Assembly: GCA_044227665.1 (NCBI GenBank)
Contig: JBGAWK010000007.1
Location: 1-64,000, forward strand
Length of the DNA: 64,000 nt
Direction: 5' to 3'
DNA from: JBGAWK01 sp044227665
GTDB taxonomy: Bacteria; Bacteroidota; Bacteroidia; Chitinophagales; JADIYW01
Shown here: positions 1 through 8,770 of the stretch, one piece after another
Layout of the letters: every line of letters begins with the position of its first letter
Numbering within the stretch: position 1 is the stretch's first letter
Position numbers and translations under genes: made by a program
The notes under the pieces: model-generated
What the model was told of the DNA's origin: nothing
Seen by the model: only the letters and a program-made list of their open reading frames with translations
The model's database searches: none

Positions 1-1
1 G

Positions 2-802
2 GTATTAGGGATATTTTTTGGCGCAGTGGCAGGATTTTTTGGGGATAATCGCATCAGAGCATCTCGAATATCGCTATTAACGCTGATAATATCACTGGTA
101 TTGGGTTGGTTCTATGCCTTCTCTGCGAGAAGCTATGTGCTTTCCGATGCTTTGGGTTCATCATTAAGTAATTTCTTTGTTCAGCTTCTTATAAGTTTGG
201 GAATATATACAGCAATCATCCTTGCAGGAAGAGTTGTTGCCATACCTTTTAAGCTGATTCCATTTCTAAGGCATAAAGTTTATGTGCCTGTAGATATTAT
301 AGTTCAGAGAGCTATAGAAGTATTGGTATCTATACCTCGAATGTTTCTGATAATAGCGATAGTAGCGATAGCAAAACCGTCCATATTGCTGGTGATGGCA
401 ATAATAGGACTTACCTCGTGGACCGAGATTGCCAGATTTATTCGGGCAGAGTTGCTGAAAGTACGCAGCCTGGAATATATAGAAGCAGCAGAAGCACTAG
501 GGTATTCTGGATGGCGTATTTTGTTTCGTCATGCCATCCCTAATGCAATAGCTCCAGTGCTGATTACAATAGCCTTCGGAATAGCCTCGGCGATATTGGT
601 AGAGTCGTTTCTGTCTTTTATAGGTGTAGGCTTTCCTGCCGAGGTGCTTACTTGGGGCAAACTGTTGTCACTAGCCAGAGAGGCACCGTCTGCATGGTGG
701 TTGGCAATTTTTCCGGGTTTTGCAATATTTATTACGGTAACATTGTTTAATTTAGTAGGCGAGGGACTTACAGATGCCCTAGATCCTCGACAAAAAAGGT
801 AA
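2..802 (+). CDS. ABC transporter permease, OppC/DppC type (5' end cut by window)
   Basis: Inner-membrane permease subunit of a peptide/nickel-type ABC importer. The reading frame is open to the first bases of the window, and the residues before the GTG at 26 (VLGIFFGA) continue the typical family sequence, so the true start lies upstream and the gene is partial. Several hydrophobic membrane segments are visible. The cytoplasmic EAA loop that contacts the ATPase is present near residues 148-170 (EAAEALGYSGWRILFRHAIP), followed by the usual PN. The C-terminus LTDALDPRQKR is typical of OppC/DppC proteins. The partner permease and ATPase genes are not in the window, so the substrate cannot be assigned. 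The next gene starts one base after this stop, suggesting cotranscription. Confidence 0.88.
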   Translation, partial: VLGIFFGAVAGFFGDNRIRASRISLLTLIISLVLGWFYAFSARSYVLSDALGSSLSNFFVQLLISLGIYTAIILAGRVVAIPFKLIPFLRHKVYVPVDIIVQRAIEVLVSIPRMFLIIAIVAIAKPSILLVMAIIGLTSWTEIARFIRAELLKVRSLEYIEAAEALGYSGWRILFRHAIPNAIAPVLITIAFGIASAILVESFLSFIGVGFPAEVLTWGKLLSLAREAPSAWWLAIFPGFAIFITVTLFNLVGEGLTDALDPRQKR

Positions 803-803
803 T

Positions 804-2306
804 ATGAAAGACCTATGCTACCGCCTATATATACAACGCCTTACTCTTGTAAGCCTAGCCTCTTTATTTGTAATTTTTATACTAAATAATACTTATGCAC
901 AGGACTTGCTCACCTCTTTGCCCTCCAAGTCTCTGAGTAAATACGATGAGTATGAAATTGTAGGCAAAAATGATAATGGAATATGGGTGCATTATTCCAA
1001 AAATGAAGACCACCTGATAGAGCTATATAACGACAATCTCAGACTTTTGCAGAAAAAGTCTTTGATAATTACAGATAGAAAAATGTATATAGACTATTGT
1101 ACCATGAATGCTTCCGGTCTCAATATATTTTGTACTCAACTTATAAATGGCAAACAGTATTTCAAGGTAAAGATATTAGACTATAATCTCAATATGGGCA
1201 GTGATGAATATGTCTTAGATTCCATCTATAGAATGGGACTATTGGACTTTGAACCATATTTTCTAAAAACTTCTAATAATAATAAATACTTTGTCCTGTT
1301 TAGGGTAAATGAAGACAATAACAGCTTCATTATTAATTTCCATGTTTTTGATGAGAATTTTAATTCTATCTCAAAGAATAAATTTACGATAGAAGACAAA
1401 GGCAATTATGTATTAAAATCCTTTAAAATCTCCGACCAAGCCGTGTTGACAGCCGTAGTAGCTAAAGAAGACGATTTTAAAATTAATGATGCTTATAATC
1501 TAGATTTTATTCATATCCTTACTTTTGACAGCAAAAGTGCTTTTTCAAAATCTTTTACAATAAATGAAGATAAATGCAACTATAAAAATATAGTTACAGA
1601 AATCAGTAATGGTAATAATATCCTATATTTTGCTTCATGTTATCAGAAAGAGAGAGATACCTATGACTTGGGAATGCAATGCATATCTATAGACCTTGTC
1701 ACAGGCAAAAAAATTATAGATACCAAGCTTCCTCTTACCAAAGAAATGATAGAGAAAACCAATAGCTATGACTTCAAATCTTGGGATGAAAAAGCAGCAA
1801 TAGTACGACCACGCAAAATTGTGCCACTCAGTAATGAGGGTATGATGCTTATTACCGAAGGAGAATATACCTATACCCGTGTAGTACGTACCAATCCATA
1901 TCCCACTGCTTACTATATGACAGATCCCTCTACACGGATTTATGACCAGAATCATTATTTTGACATATTTGCCTTTACAGTGATGAATGACAATGCCACA
2001 CAATGGCGCAGTGTCCTCCCCAAGACCCAAATTACAGAAGGAGATAATGGCATGTATTCCTCATTTACACTCTTTGAAGCCAACAATTTGGTTAAATTCA
2101 TTTTTAATGATGATATATATAATAATGGCAATTTGGTAGAGTTTAATATTAATCCTAATGGAGAAATTCTTAAAAAGAGCCTTTTTAGCACAGAAAAAAT
2201 GGATCTTACTCCTGTACCCAAGAAGGCAAAGCAACTTCTTGGTAATGAAATTATTATCCCTAGTGAGAGAAAATCAGGGCTTCAATTGATAAAGATAAAA
2301 TATTAG
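804..2306 (+). CDS. Hypothetical secreted protein
   Basis: A 500-residue protein I do not recognise. It starts with a basic stretch, then a hydrophobic segment (about residues 13-30) ending TYAQ, which looks like a Sec signal peptide with cleavage after Ala. The rest is hydrophilic, rich in Asn, Asp, Tyr and Phe, with alternating short beta-like strands (for example YFVLFRVNEDNNSFIINFHV), compatible with a periplasmic or surface beta-propeller-like fold, but no repeat is clear enough to name. There is no T9SS C-terminal domain that I can recognise. It begins directly after the permease gene (stop TAA, one base, ATG) and is followed after three bases by a membrane protein gene, so it probably belongs to the same transcript. 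Confidence 0.7.
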   Translation: MKDLCYRLYIQRLTLVSLASLFVIFILNNTYAQDLLTSLPSKSLSKYDEYEIVGKNDNGIWVHYSKNEDHLIELYNDNLRLLQKKSLIITDRKMYIDYCTMNASGLNIFCTQLINGKQYFKVKILDYNLNMGSDEYVLDSIYRMGLLDFEPYFLKTSNNNKYFVLFRVNEDNNSFIINFHVFDENFNSISKNKFTIEDKGNYVLKSFKISDQAVLTAVVAKEDDFKINDAYNLDFIHILTFDSKSAFSKSFTINEDKCNYKNIVTEISNGNNILYFASCYQKERDTYDLGMQCISIDLVTGKKIIDTKLPLTKEMIEKTNSYDFKSWDEKAAIVRPRKIVPLSNEGMMLITEGEYTYTRVVRTNPYPTAYYMTDPSTRIYDQNHYFDIFAFTVMNDNATQWRSVLPKTQITEGDNGMYSSFTLFEANNLVKFIFNDDIYNNGNLVEFNINPNGEILKKSLFSTEKMDLTPVPKKAKQLLGNEIIIPSERKSGLQLIKIKY

Positions 2307-2309
2307 TCT

Positions 2310-3275
2310 TTGTTAAAGTTACTGCATAGCAGAAGTTTCACGGCATGGATGTTATTCATGCTCATATTTGTTGCTTCCAAGTCTGCCTATATCTTGCAGA
2401 TACCCGGTGCTTCCAAATATGAAGACTTTCAGGTGTTCAAGTATTTGAAAGCACTTTCTCTCGAAGATCATGTAGCCTTTGCCATAATAGTAATCATACA
2501 GATGGCGATATGCTTATGGATAGGATATTTTATTAATAAATTAGAGATTGTAGATCATTTCAGCCTCATACCTTCTACGATAAGTGCTTTACTGCTATCT
2601 GTATTTACTACCTTCTTCAGGTGGAATGGCTATTATGTGGTGCTATTATTTTCTTTACTACTCATTCAAATATTAATTCACATAAAAAAAGAGAAACCAA
2701 CCCACTATCACTGTCTATTTGCGGGAGTATGTCAGGGTAGTATATCTCTAATAATGCCTACAGCCATAATAGGACTGCCTTTTCTTCATTGGGCACTATA
2801 TGTAAGTAAGAAACAGAGTTTTCGTGGCTATCTTCTCTTGTACTTAGGCTTCATTATGCCTTTTTATCTATTCTATTCTATGCTATATATACTGGGGTAT
2901 CGTATGCTAGAGATTCAATATATAAGAGAAGCATTCGGTTATTTTTCAGGGTACATAGAATTTTACGATAGGTTTGCTATTGTGCCTATATTATTTGCTA
3001 CCGTAGTTTTTGGAGCTTTAGGTAACGCTGTATTAGGGAAATTGGTTTTCGGAAAACGTCAAATGATAAGGGTTCTGTTATTCTATGGTATAGGACTATT
3101 GCTGATGGTACCCTTGTTTTCTACATCACAATCTTCGGTGTTTTTGCTATGGGTATTTCCCATTACCTTAATCAGTAGTATATTATTATTAAGGTTAAAA
3201 AAGACACTTCTCGTAGAGGCAGCTTTTGGTATATTTGTACTTGGAATAATCATTTTATCTATAATAAAGTTATGA
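2310..3275 (+). CDS. Polytopic membrane protein, DUF6427-like
   Basis: A 321-residue, strongly hydrophobic protein with roughly eight to ten predicted membrane segments and short loops. Length, the N-terminal pattern (short basic start, then a membrane helix around residues 12-28) and its place in a Bacteroidota operon resemble the DUF6427 family of unknown function; this is a tentative recognition. The start is a TTG three bases after the preceding stop. The first ATG (residue 14) would cut the first hydrophobic segment, so TTG is preferred. The stop overlaps the purQ start by four bases, indicating translational coupling with purQ, but this does not reveal its function. Confidence 0.65.
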   Translation: MLKLLHSRSFTAWMLFMLIFVASKSAYILQIPGASKYEDFQVFKYLKALSLEDHVAFAIIVIIQMAICLWIGYFINKLEIVDHFSLIPSTISALLLSVFTTFFRWNGYYVVLLFSLLLIQILIHIKKEKPTHYHCLFAGVCQGSISLIMPTAIIGLPFLHWALYVSKKQSFRGYLLLYLGFIMPFYLFYSMLYILGYRMLEIQYIREAFGYFSGYIEFYDRFAIVPILFATVVFGALGNAVLGKLVFGKRQMIRVLLFYGIGLLLMVPLFSTSQSSVFLLWVFPITLISSILLLRLKKTLLVEAAFGIFVLGIIILSIIKL

Positions 3276-3988
3276 AATTTGGCGTAGTCGTTTTCCCAGG
3301 TTCTAATTGCGACCATGATGTCATGCATGTATGTAGTGAAGTACTACAAAGAGAAGTGCGCACCTTATGGCACAAAGATGATCATGTGCAAGACTTAGTA
3401 CCTGAAGAAGATGCTATTATCTTGCCGGGAGGGTTTTCTTTCGGCGACTATTTACGCTGCGGAGCAATAGCACATCTATCCCCTATCATGGGTGCTGTAA
3501 AGAAATTTGCCGAAGCAGGAGGTGTCGTATTTGGAATATGTAACGGCTTCCAGATATTATGTGAGAGCGGGTTATTGCCGGGTGCATTGCTACGAAACAA
3601 CAACCAACTATTTATATGCCAAAATCAGTATATCACACCGATACACACAGATAGCGATGTCACGGCACAGATGCTGCCTGGCAAAGCCTATAATATTCCT
3701 ATAGCCCATGCTGAAGGCAGATACTACGCCGACCAAGATACATTGCAGGAAATGTATGCCAATGGACAGGTGCTTTTCAAATACTGCGATGCCCACGGAA
3801 ATATCATGGACGAAGCCAATCCGAATGGTGCTATAGATAACATTGCAGGAGTTTGTAATAAAAATAAAAACGTTTTTGGGATGATGCCTCACCCTGAGCG
3901 TGCAGCAGAAACTGTATTGGGCAATACCGATGGGTTAGCATTATTTAACGCACTCATGCTTAGTAAAAATGCTATATTGCAGAGTTGA
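3272..3988 (+). CDS. purQ: Phosphoribosylformylglycinamidine synthase subunit PurQ
   Basis: Glutaminase subunit of FGAM synthase, step four of de novo purine synthesis; it supplies ammonia to PurL/PurS in the cytoplasm. Full-length class I glutamine amidotransferase of 238 residues. The N-terminus KFGVVVFPGSNCDHD is the PurQ signature. The nucleophile is Cys90 in VFGICNGFQIL, and the His207/Glu209 pair lies in MPHPERAAE. LPGGFSFGDYLRCGAIA (51-67) is the conserved oxyanion region. It overlaps the upstream membrane protein gene by four bases. purL and purS are not nearby, but a second purine gene (a purF homologue) lies at 45.7 kb. Confidence 0.97.
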   Translation: MKFGVVVFPGSNCDHDVMHVCSEVLQREVRTLWHKDDHVQDLVPEEDAIILPGGFSFGDYLRCGAIAHLSPIMGAVKKFAEAGGVVFGICNGFQILCESGLLPGALLRNNNQLFICQNQYITPIHTDSDVTAQMLPGKAYNIPIAHAEGRYYADQDTLQEMYANGQVLFKYCDAHGNIMDEANPNGAIDNIAGVCNKNKNVFGMMPHPERAAETVLGNTDGLALFNALMLSKNAILQS

Positions 3989-4033
3989 GTGCCTAAGTCG
4001 TAAACTTTTGCCTCATAATTTGATTATATATTT

Positions 4034-6058
4034 ATGAAAAATTCCTTTTGTACTGATGATGTTCATGGTCGTACAAATCCCTACTGTAAATTATTTTTAT
4101 CGCTTATTTTTTTTATTTTTTCATTCAATACTTCTTGGGCTACGCCAGAAAATCCCGTACAGTGGAACATATCTTCTAAGCCCTTGGGTGATGATAAATT
4201 GGAAATAACCATGTCTGCTAAGCTAGACAAAGGATTCCATGTATATACGCACGACATAAATCCCGAGGCAGGGCCCATTCCCCTCTCTGTGCTTTATGAA
4301 GGAAAATCAGTCAAAGTATTGCAACAAAAGGTCGAAGGTAAGAGAGTCACAAAATTCGATGAAGCCTTTGGGGTAGAATTAAGTTGGTTTGAAAATAAAT
4401 TTACCATTACCCACATTATAGCCTCTTCACAGAAGTCTATAACAGGTACTATTGATTATATGGTGTGTAATGACATGAGTTGTATGCCCGGGGGGTATGA
4501 TTTTACGGTAAAGAATCACCAAAACAACATTTCTGGCGATACGGTAAAAATACCAGTAATAGATACAGCAGGTACAGTAGCTACGCAGATGCCTGTGATG
4601 TCTTCGGCGCAACCCGATTCCTTCAGCAGATCCCATATTGATGACCAGTGTTTTACTGGCGAAGTGGAAGGTAAGAACAAGAGTCTGTGGGTTATCTTTA
4701 TTTTGGGATTTTTGGGAGGTCTGCTGGCATTGCTTACGCCTTGTGTATTTCCACTCATTCCTATGACGGTAAGTTATTTTACCAAAGGTAAAGATAGAAA
4801 AGAAGGCATCAAGAATGCCCTATTATACGGTATTTCTATAGTGATGATATATATAGGGCTAGGAATCCTAGCTACTGCACTCTTTGGCGCAGATTCACTG
4901 AATTTAATGTCCACGAGCGTATTTTTCAATTTGCTGTTTTTTGCAGTATTTATATTCTTTGCCCTATCATTTTTTGGACTGTTTGAGATTACGCTGCCAT
5001 CGGGATGGAGTACGCAAGCGGATAAACTATCTTTCAAATCCGGATATATAGGCATATTTTTTATGGCATTTACACTGGCATTGGTATCCTTCTCCTGTAC
5101 AGGGCCTATCATAGGCTCCTTATTGGTGGAAGCTGCCACAGGCAAAGGGGTGTCCATAGGATTTATAAAATTAAATCCTCTCGTAGGTATGCTGGGATTT
5201 TCTTTAGCACTAGCATTACCATTTACCCTCTTTGCCCTCTTTCCGCAGTGGTTGCAATCGCTGCCCAAGTCAGGAGGATGGCTGGGGAAAGTAAAGGTCA
5301 TCTTGGGTTTCTTGGAGCTTGCTTTTGCTTTCAAGTTCTTGTCTGTTGCCGATATGATAGGCAATTGGGGCGTATTGCGCTGGGAGCTGTTTTTGGCTAT
5401 ATGGATAGTGATATTTATCCTTATGGGATTATATGCCATGGGATGGCCACCCTTCCGTCACGAGAATGAGACACATGAATCCCCTGTTTTTAAGGCTATA
5501 GGCATCGCCTCGCTCTTATTTGTACCTACATTACTCTATGCATTAGTTACCTATACGCCATTGAAGTTGCTGAGTGGCCTCGCACCTCCGGCACACTATA
5601 ATTTTTTTAATACCGAAATAAAAGATAAAGCCATATTCCACGACTACGCCGAAGCTGTAGTATATGCCGAAAAGCACAATATGCCTATAATACTTGACTT
5701 TACAGGCTATGGTTGTGTAAACTGCCGTAAGATGGAAGAGCAAGTATGGACAAGACCCAATGTAAAAGCATTGCTCAACGAATATGTGATTGTATCACTT
5801 ATTACAGATTCTCGCGAGCCACTGCCGGAAGCCATGCATTACTATTCTTCATTGTCGGGCAATCATAAAAAAATAAATACAGTGGGGGAATATTGGACGG
5901 ATTTCGAGATTAAGCACTTTAGCAAAGCCTCTCAGCCCTATTATGTCTTATTGGATACCCGTCAAAATATGCTTGCACAGCCGGTAGGCTTCGCTGATGC
6001 CAGTGCTTATGAGCGATTTCTGAGCTGCGGTCTTTCTACTTTCAAGAAAATAAAATGA
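4034..6058 (+). CDS. dsbD: Thiol:disulfide interchange protein DsbD
   Basis: Transmembrane reductant conduit that moves electrons from cytoplasmic thioredoxin to periplasmic/cell-surface thiols. All three modules are visible in the 674 residues: a signal peptide (to about 36), an N-terminal DsbD-alpha-like domain with a Cys145-NDMS-Cys150 pair, a multi-helix core starting near 217 with Cys237 in LLTPCVFPLIP and a second core cysteine in SFSCTGPIIG, and a C-terminal thioredoxin-like domain with the redox motif Cys561-V-N-Cys564. All six redox cysteines expected for a working relay are present. The downstream small secreted protein gene overlaps its stop by four bases. Confidence 0.95.
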   Translation: MKNSFCTDDVHGRTNPYCKLFLSLIFFIFSFNTSWATPENPVQWNISSKPLGDDKLEITMSAKLDKGFHVYTHDINPEAGPIPLSVLYEGKSVKVLQQKVEGKRVTKFDEAFGVELSWFENKFTITHIIASSQKSITGTIDYMVCNDMSCMPGGYDFTVKNHQNNISGDTVKIPVIDTAGTVATQMPVMSSAQPDSFSRSHIDDQCFTGEVEGKNKSLWVIFILGFLGGLLALLTPCVFPLIPMTVSYFTKGKDRKEGIKNALLYGISIVMIYIGLGILATALFGADSLNLMSTSVFFNLLFFAVFIFFALSFFGLFEITLPSGWSTQADKLSFKSGYIGIFFMAFTLALVSFSCTGPIIGSLLVEAATGKGVSIGFIKLNPLVGMLGFSLALALPFTLFALFPQWLQSLPKSGGWLGKVKVILGFLELAFAFKFLSVADMIGNWGVLRWELFLAIWIVIFILMGLYAMGWPPFRHENETHESPVFKAIGIASLLFVPTLLYALVTYTPLKLLSGLAPPAHYNFFNTEIKDKAIFHDYAEAVVYAEKHNMPIILDFTGYGCVNCRKMEEQVWTRPNVKALLNEYVIVSLITDSREPLPEAMHYYSSLSGNHKKINTVGEYWTDFEIKHFSKASQPYYVLLDTRQNMLAQPVGFADASAYERFLSCGLSTFKKIK

Positions 6059-6429
6059 TACAAGCTAGATTATTCCTGTTTTTATTAGCGATCACTACAT
6101 CGGTATCAGCAGGGGCTGCCATTCCCGAAAATATAATAAAGGTAGATATTCCCAGAGCCAAAGTCTTGAGAAGCAAGACGGTACATATACAGATTTATGC
6201 TATGATGTCCGATACTGTAGAAGTAAGTGTTAAAAATTTTGATAAGAAAATAAAATATAAAAATTCCTATTACATTCCCCAAGATAGTATGATAGATGTC
6301 ATACTACCATTAAAAGATTTGAAAATGGGCATCTATTTTTTGGACGTAAAAAAAGATAATAATATACTTGTGGACGCTTATACGATAATGGTTTCCTTTT
6401 TGCGGCACAAAATACTAAAAGGGCAATAA
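6055..6429 (+). CDS. Small hypothetical secreted protein
   Basis: A 124-residue protein with an N-terminal hydrophobic segment ending SAGA, consistent with a signal peptide. The mature part has alternating polar/hydrophobic strands (KVLRSKTVHIQIYAMM, DTVEVSVKNFDKK, GIYFLDVKKDNNILVDAY) and an ILPLKDLKMGIYFLDV segment that resembles short Bacteroidota beta-sandwich modules. No catalytic motif is seen and the family is not recognised. Its ATG overlaps the dsbD stop (ATGA), so it is almost certainly cotranscribed with dsbD. Confidence 0.65.
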   Translation: MIQARLFLFLLAITTSVSAGAAIPENIIKVDIPRAKVLRSKTVHIQIYAMMSDTVEVSVKNFDKKIKYKNSYYIPQDSMIDVILPLKDLKMGIYFLDVKKDNNILVDAYTIMVSFLRHKILKGQ

Positions 6430-6435
6430 TTTTTG

Positions 6436-6456
6436 CATGGATTAAACCTATCCATG
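6436..6456. promoter_or_regulatory. Inverted repeat just upstream of the sigma-factor gene
   Basis: Perfect 7-bp arms CATGGAT (6436-6442) and ATCCATG (6450-6456) around a 7-base spacer. It immediately follows a promoter-like AATTTTTG (6428-6435, one mismatch to TAnnTTTG) and ends 19 bases before the sigma-factor ATG. If that element is the -7 box, the palindrome covers the transcription start and leader, a position suited to an operator or an RNA hairpin. It could also be a weak terminator for the dsbD transcript, although only three T's follow it. Confidence 0.4.
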
Positions 6457-6475
6457 TTTAGCAAGTCTAAAGGCT

Positions 6476-7039
6476 ATGCATGATGAACATTCGCTAATAC
6501 AAAGATTGAAGGAGGAGTCCACCAAGCGTCAGGCTTTTACAGAGTTGGTGGTAGCTATTCAGGAAAAACTGTATTGGCATATACGACGTTTTGTCGCCAA
6601 TCATGACGATGCACATGATATTATACAGAATGTATTTGTAAAAGTTTGGCAGCATCTCGAGACCTTTCGCGGAGAATCGCGACTGCATACGTGGATATAT
6701 ACCATTGCTACCAATGAAAGCCTGACATTTGTAAAAAAGAACAGCCAAAGGTTACACACGTCTTTAGAAGATGAGCCGATTCAAAAAATTAATGCTATCA
6801 AATCAGAAGTTCAATTCGATGGCAATAAGATACAAAATGCATTGGCAGAAGCACTTACAATCCTGCCGGAACGACAAAGACAGGTTTTTGAGATGCGCTA
6901 CTATGAAGAATTGCCGTATGAGAATATAGCACAGATTTTAGGCGTTTCGGTAGGGGCTCTCAAAGCCTCTTACCACCATGCCGTAAAGAAATTAGAAGAA
7001 AAAATTTTGACTTCATTAAACCCATCTGCTTATCTATAG
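6476..7039 (+). CDS. ECF-type RNA polymerase sigma factor
   Basis: Sigma-70 family extracytoplasmic-function factor, 187 residues, normal length. Region 2 spans about residues 20-90 and includes DDAHDIIQNVFVKVWQHL and the -10 recognition part FRGESRLHTWIYTIATN. Region 4 lies at about 120-178, with the helix-turn-helix YENIAQILGVSVGALKASY. Target genes are unknown. It is followed after 11 bases by a single-TM protein, then by a secreted Spy-like protein, an arrangement common for Bacteroidota envelope-stress sigma factors, so I infer autoregulation through the next two gene products. Confidence 0.93.
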   Translation: MHDEHSLIQRLKEESTKRQAFTELVVAIQEKLYWHIRRFVANHDDAHDIIQNVFVKVWQHLETFRGESRLHTWIYTIATNESLTFVKKNSQRLHTSLEDEPIQKINAIKSEVQFDGNKIQNALAEALTILPERQRQVFEMRYYEELPYENIAQILGVSVGALKASYHHAVKKLEEKILTSLNPSAYL

Positions 7040-7050
7040 TCTAACTAAGT

Positions 7051-7677
7051 ATGAACACAGAAAGAATTAAAATACTTGAGGAGCTAGAAAATATAGGGTA
7101 TCCCATACTCTCGAAAGCCAAAAGTATGGAAAATATTACAGGTGTTCCCGATACGTATTTCCAGCACCTTCCCTACGACATCATGCTCAGGTTGGATAAA
7201 GAGACTGCCAAGGATATTCCGAAAGGCTATTTCAGTACCTTAGCACCACAGATTTTGCAAAAAATTGATGCGCTTGAAGCTGCAAAGACTACGCCCGTCA
7301 TCAACTTTCAGCAATATCGTAGAAGAGAGCGCTCCCATGTAGTACGCTATCTGGCGAGGTCAGGGGTTGCCGCAGCAGTATTGTTATCTTTATTGATATC
7401 TATAAAAAAAATATATTTCAAAAGTGTAGAAAATCCCTGCGATACAAACGATTTGGCGTGCCTCGAAAAACAAGATATTTATGAATACTTATATGATAAT
7501 ACGGTAACGACTCCTATACAAGAAGATTTGCCTATAACCCCTAATCTGTCACAAGATTCTAATAATCACGTAAGTAATACCACCGTTGTGGAGGAAATTA
7601 CACCACAAGAGGCTCAGGAAATACTGTCGCCCACAGAAGAAGAAGTACTTCTGGAAGAAACAATTAATATTTTTTAA
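7051..7677 (+). CDS. Single-pass membrane protein, putative regulator of the adjacent sigma factor
   Basis: A 208-residue protein with a hydrophilic N-terminal part (about 1-105), one membrane helix at about 110-127 (ARSGVAAAVLLSLLISI) and an acidic C-terminal part. By topology the N-terminus would be cytoplasmic and the acidic tail periplasmic, as expected of an anti-sigma factor. No zinc anti-sigma motif (HxxxCxxC) or other named domain is present, so the role is inferred only from position and topology. Cys130 and Cys136 (NPCDTNDLACLE) just after the helix could form a periplasmic disulfide. It starts 11 bases after the sigma-factor stop and ends 20 bases before the next gene. Confidence 0.7.
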   Translation: MNTERIKILEELENIGYPILSKAKSMENITGVPDTYFQHLPYDIMLRLDKETAKDIPKGYFSTLAPQILQKIDALEAAKTTPVINFQQYRRRERSHVVRYLARSGVAAAVLLSLLISIKKIYFKSVENPCDTNDLACLEKQDIYEYLYDNTVTTPIQEDLPITPNLSQDSNNHVSNTTVVEEITPQEAQEILSPTEEEVLLEETINIF

Positions 7678-7697
7678 TCCTATAAAATATCTAACAA

Positions 7698-8180
7698 ATG
7701 AAAAATCTCATCACAATCGCATTGCTATGGCTATCAGTATATGGCTATACCCAGAATGCTCCGCAAAAAGCCAAGATAGAATCTATGAAGATAGGTTTTA
7801 TTACGGAGAAATTACAGCTTACTCCTGAAGAAGCTCAGGTGTTTTGGCCAGTATATAATCAATATGAATCTGAGCGAAAAGCTATAAGAGAGAGTACTCT
7901 CGGTAAGTACAAGGATGATGGCATAAAATTGGAAGAAATGAATGACCAGCAGGCGGATCAGCTTATCAATGATCACATTGCTTTTAGAAGTAAAGAAGTG
8001 GAATTACAAAAAAAATATGTAGCAGAATTCAAGAAAGTACTACCTGTAAAAAAAGTGGCAAAGCTCATGACGATAGAAGAGCAGTTCAAGAAGCAATTGT
8101 TGGAAAAAGCTAATAATATGCCTCCCAAGTCCCAAGGACTCAAAGGTACTCCACCACCACCGCCACCACCAAAATATTGA
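7698..8180 (+). CDS. Secreted Spy/CpxP-like protein ('sensor of ECF-type sigma factor' type)
   Basis: A 160-residue protein with a short signal peptide (cleavage near residue 17, YGYTQ/NAP). The mature part is helical and charged. It carries the LTPEEAQVFWPVYNQYESE motif (about 36-54) that marks the Bacteroidota proteins annotated as sensors of ECF sigma factors and is related in pattern to the LTxxQ motif of Spy/CpxP periplasmic chaperones. The C-terminus ends in a run of seven prolines (PPPPPPPKY). It is third in the sigma-factor operon, supporting an envelope-stress role, but the signal it senses cannot be read from the sequence. Confidence 0.82.
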   Translation: MKNLITIALLWLSVYGYTQNAPQKAKIESMKIGFITEKLQLTPEEAQVFWPVYNQYESERKAIRESTLGKYKDDGIKLEEMNDQQADQLINDHIAFRSKEVELQKKYVAEFKKVLPVKKVAKLMTIEEQFKKQLLEKANNMPPKSQGLKGTPPPPPPPKY

Positions 8181-8202
8181 TATGTCGTAATAATTTCATC
8201 CT

Positions 8203-8266
8203 TTAGGGGGATTACTTTCTTATGCCGACGAAAATTGAGCTGAGACGTAATCTCCTAATATTTTTT
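8203..8266. terminator. Imperfect hairpin with T tract between convergent genes
   Basis: Left arm 8203-8215 (TTAGG, two extra G's, GATTAC) pairs with right arm 8247-8258 (GTAATC, T, CCTAA) around a 31-base loop. Six T's follow at 8261-8266. It lies between the end of the Spy-like gene and the end of the convergent thioesterase gene. The long loop and internal mismatch make it a weak terminator candidate. Confidence 0.4.
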
Positions 8267-8293
8267 GGGATAGATAAGAGAGAATGAGTTTTA

Positions 8294-8728
8294 CTATACC
8301 TTCTGCTCACGTTTCATATTATATACACCACGACCTTCTGCAAGCACAGTGCCGTCATCTTTCCTATAAGCTTTCATAGAAGTAGTAACAATTTTGTTGC
8401 CTTTGCGTGTGACGATACCTTCAAAGATTACATCACATCCGCGAGCAGACCGTAGGTAGTCAACGCGCATATCTATGGTTGAGATAGATTCATGTATAGT
8501 AGTAAGTGTCGTCATCGCAGCCATGCCTCCAGCCACATCCAATCCCGCAGCAAGCACGCCGCCATGTATAGCCTGTATGCGTGGGTCGCCCAATAGTTCC
8601 ACTTTGAATGGCAACTCCATCTTTACATGTCCTTCACCGTCAGATTCTACATAACGCAAACCTATATATTTATTAAAAGGAATATATTCATTACAAACTT
8701 TTTCTACAATCTCTGCTGTAATTTTCAT
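8294..8728 (-). CDS. PaaI-type hotdog-fold thioesterase
   Basis: A 144-residue single hotdog-domain protein of the 4HBT/PaaI superfamily, which hydrolyses acyl-CoA thioesters in the cytoplasm. The signature IHGGVLAAGLDVAGGMAAM (about 54-72) contains the HGG turn and the helix-borne Asp of the catalytic site. The second half (STIDMRVDYLRSARGCDVIFEGIVTRKGNKIV) matches the beta strands of the fold, with the VDYLR segment typical of PaaI proteins. Substrate is unknown. It lies 42 bases downstream of hemW on the same strand and may share its transcript. Confidence 0.88.
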   Translation of the reverse strand: MKITAEIVEKVCNEYIPFNKYIGLRYVESDGEGHVKMELPFKVELLGDPRIQAIHGGVLAAGLDVAGGMAAMTTLTTIHESISTIDMRVDYLRSARGCDVIFEGIVTRKGNKIVTTSMKAYRKDDGTVLAEGRGVYNMKREQKV

Positions 8729-8770
8729 GATACAAATGTAGTATTATCCAGAAAGTATATCAAAAATGAG

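Noticed and set aside
4774..5439. 221-codon open frame on the minus strand
   Set aside because: Lies wholly inside dsbD on the opposite strand; the dsbD protein is full-length with all redox cysteines, and the antisense frame shows no recognisable domain.
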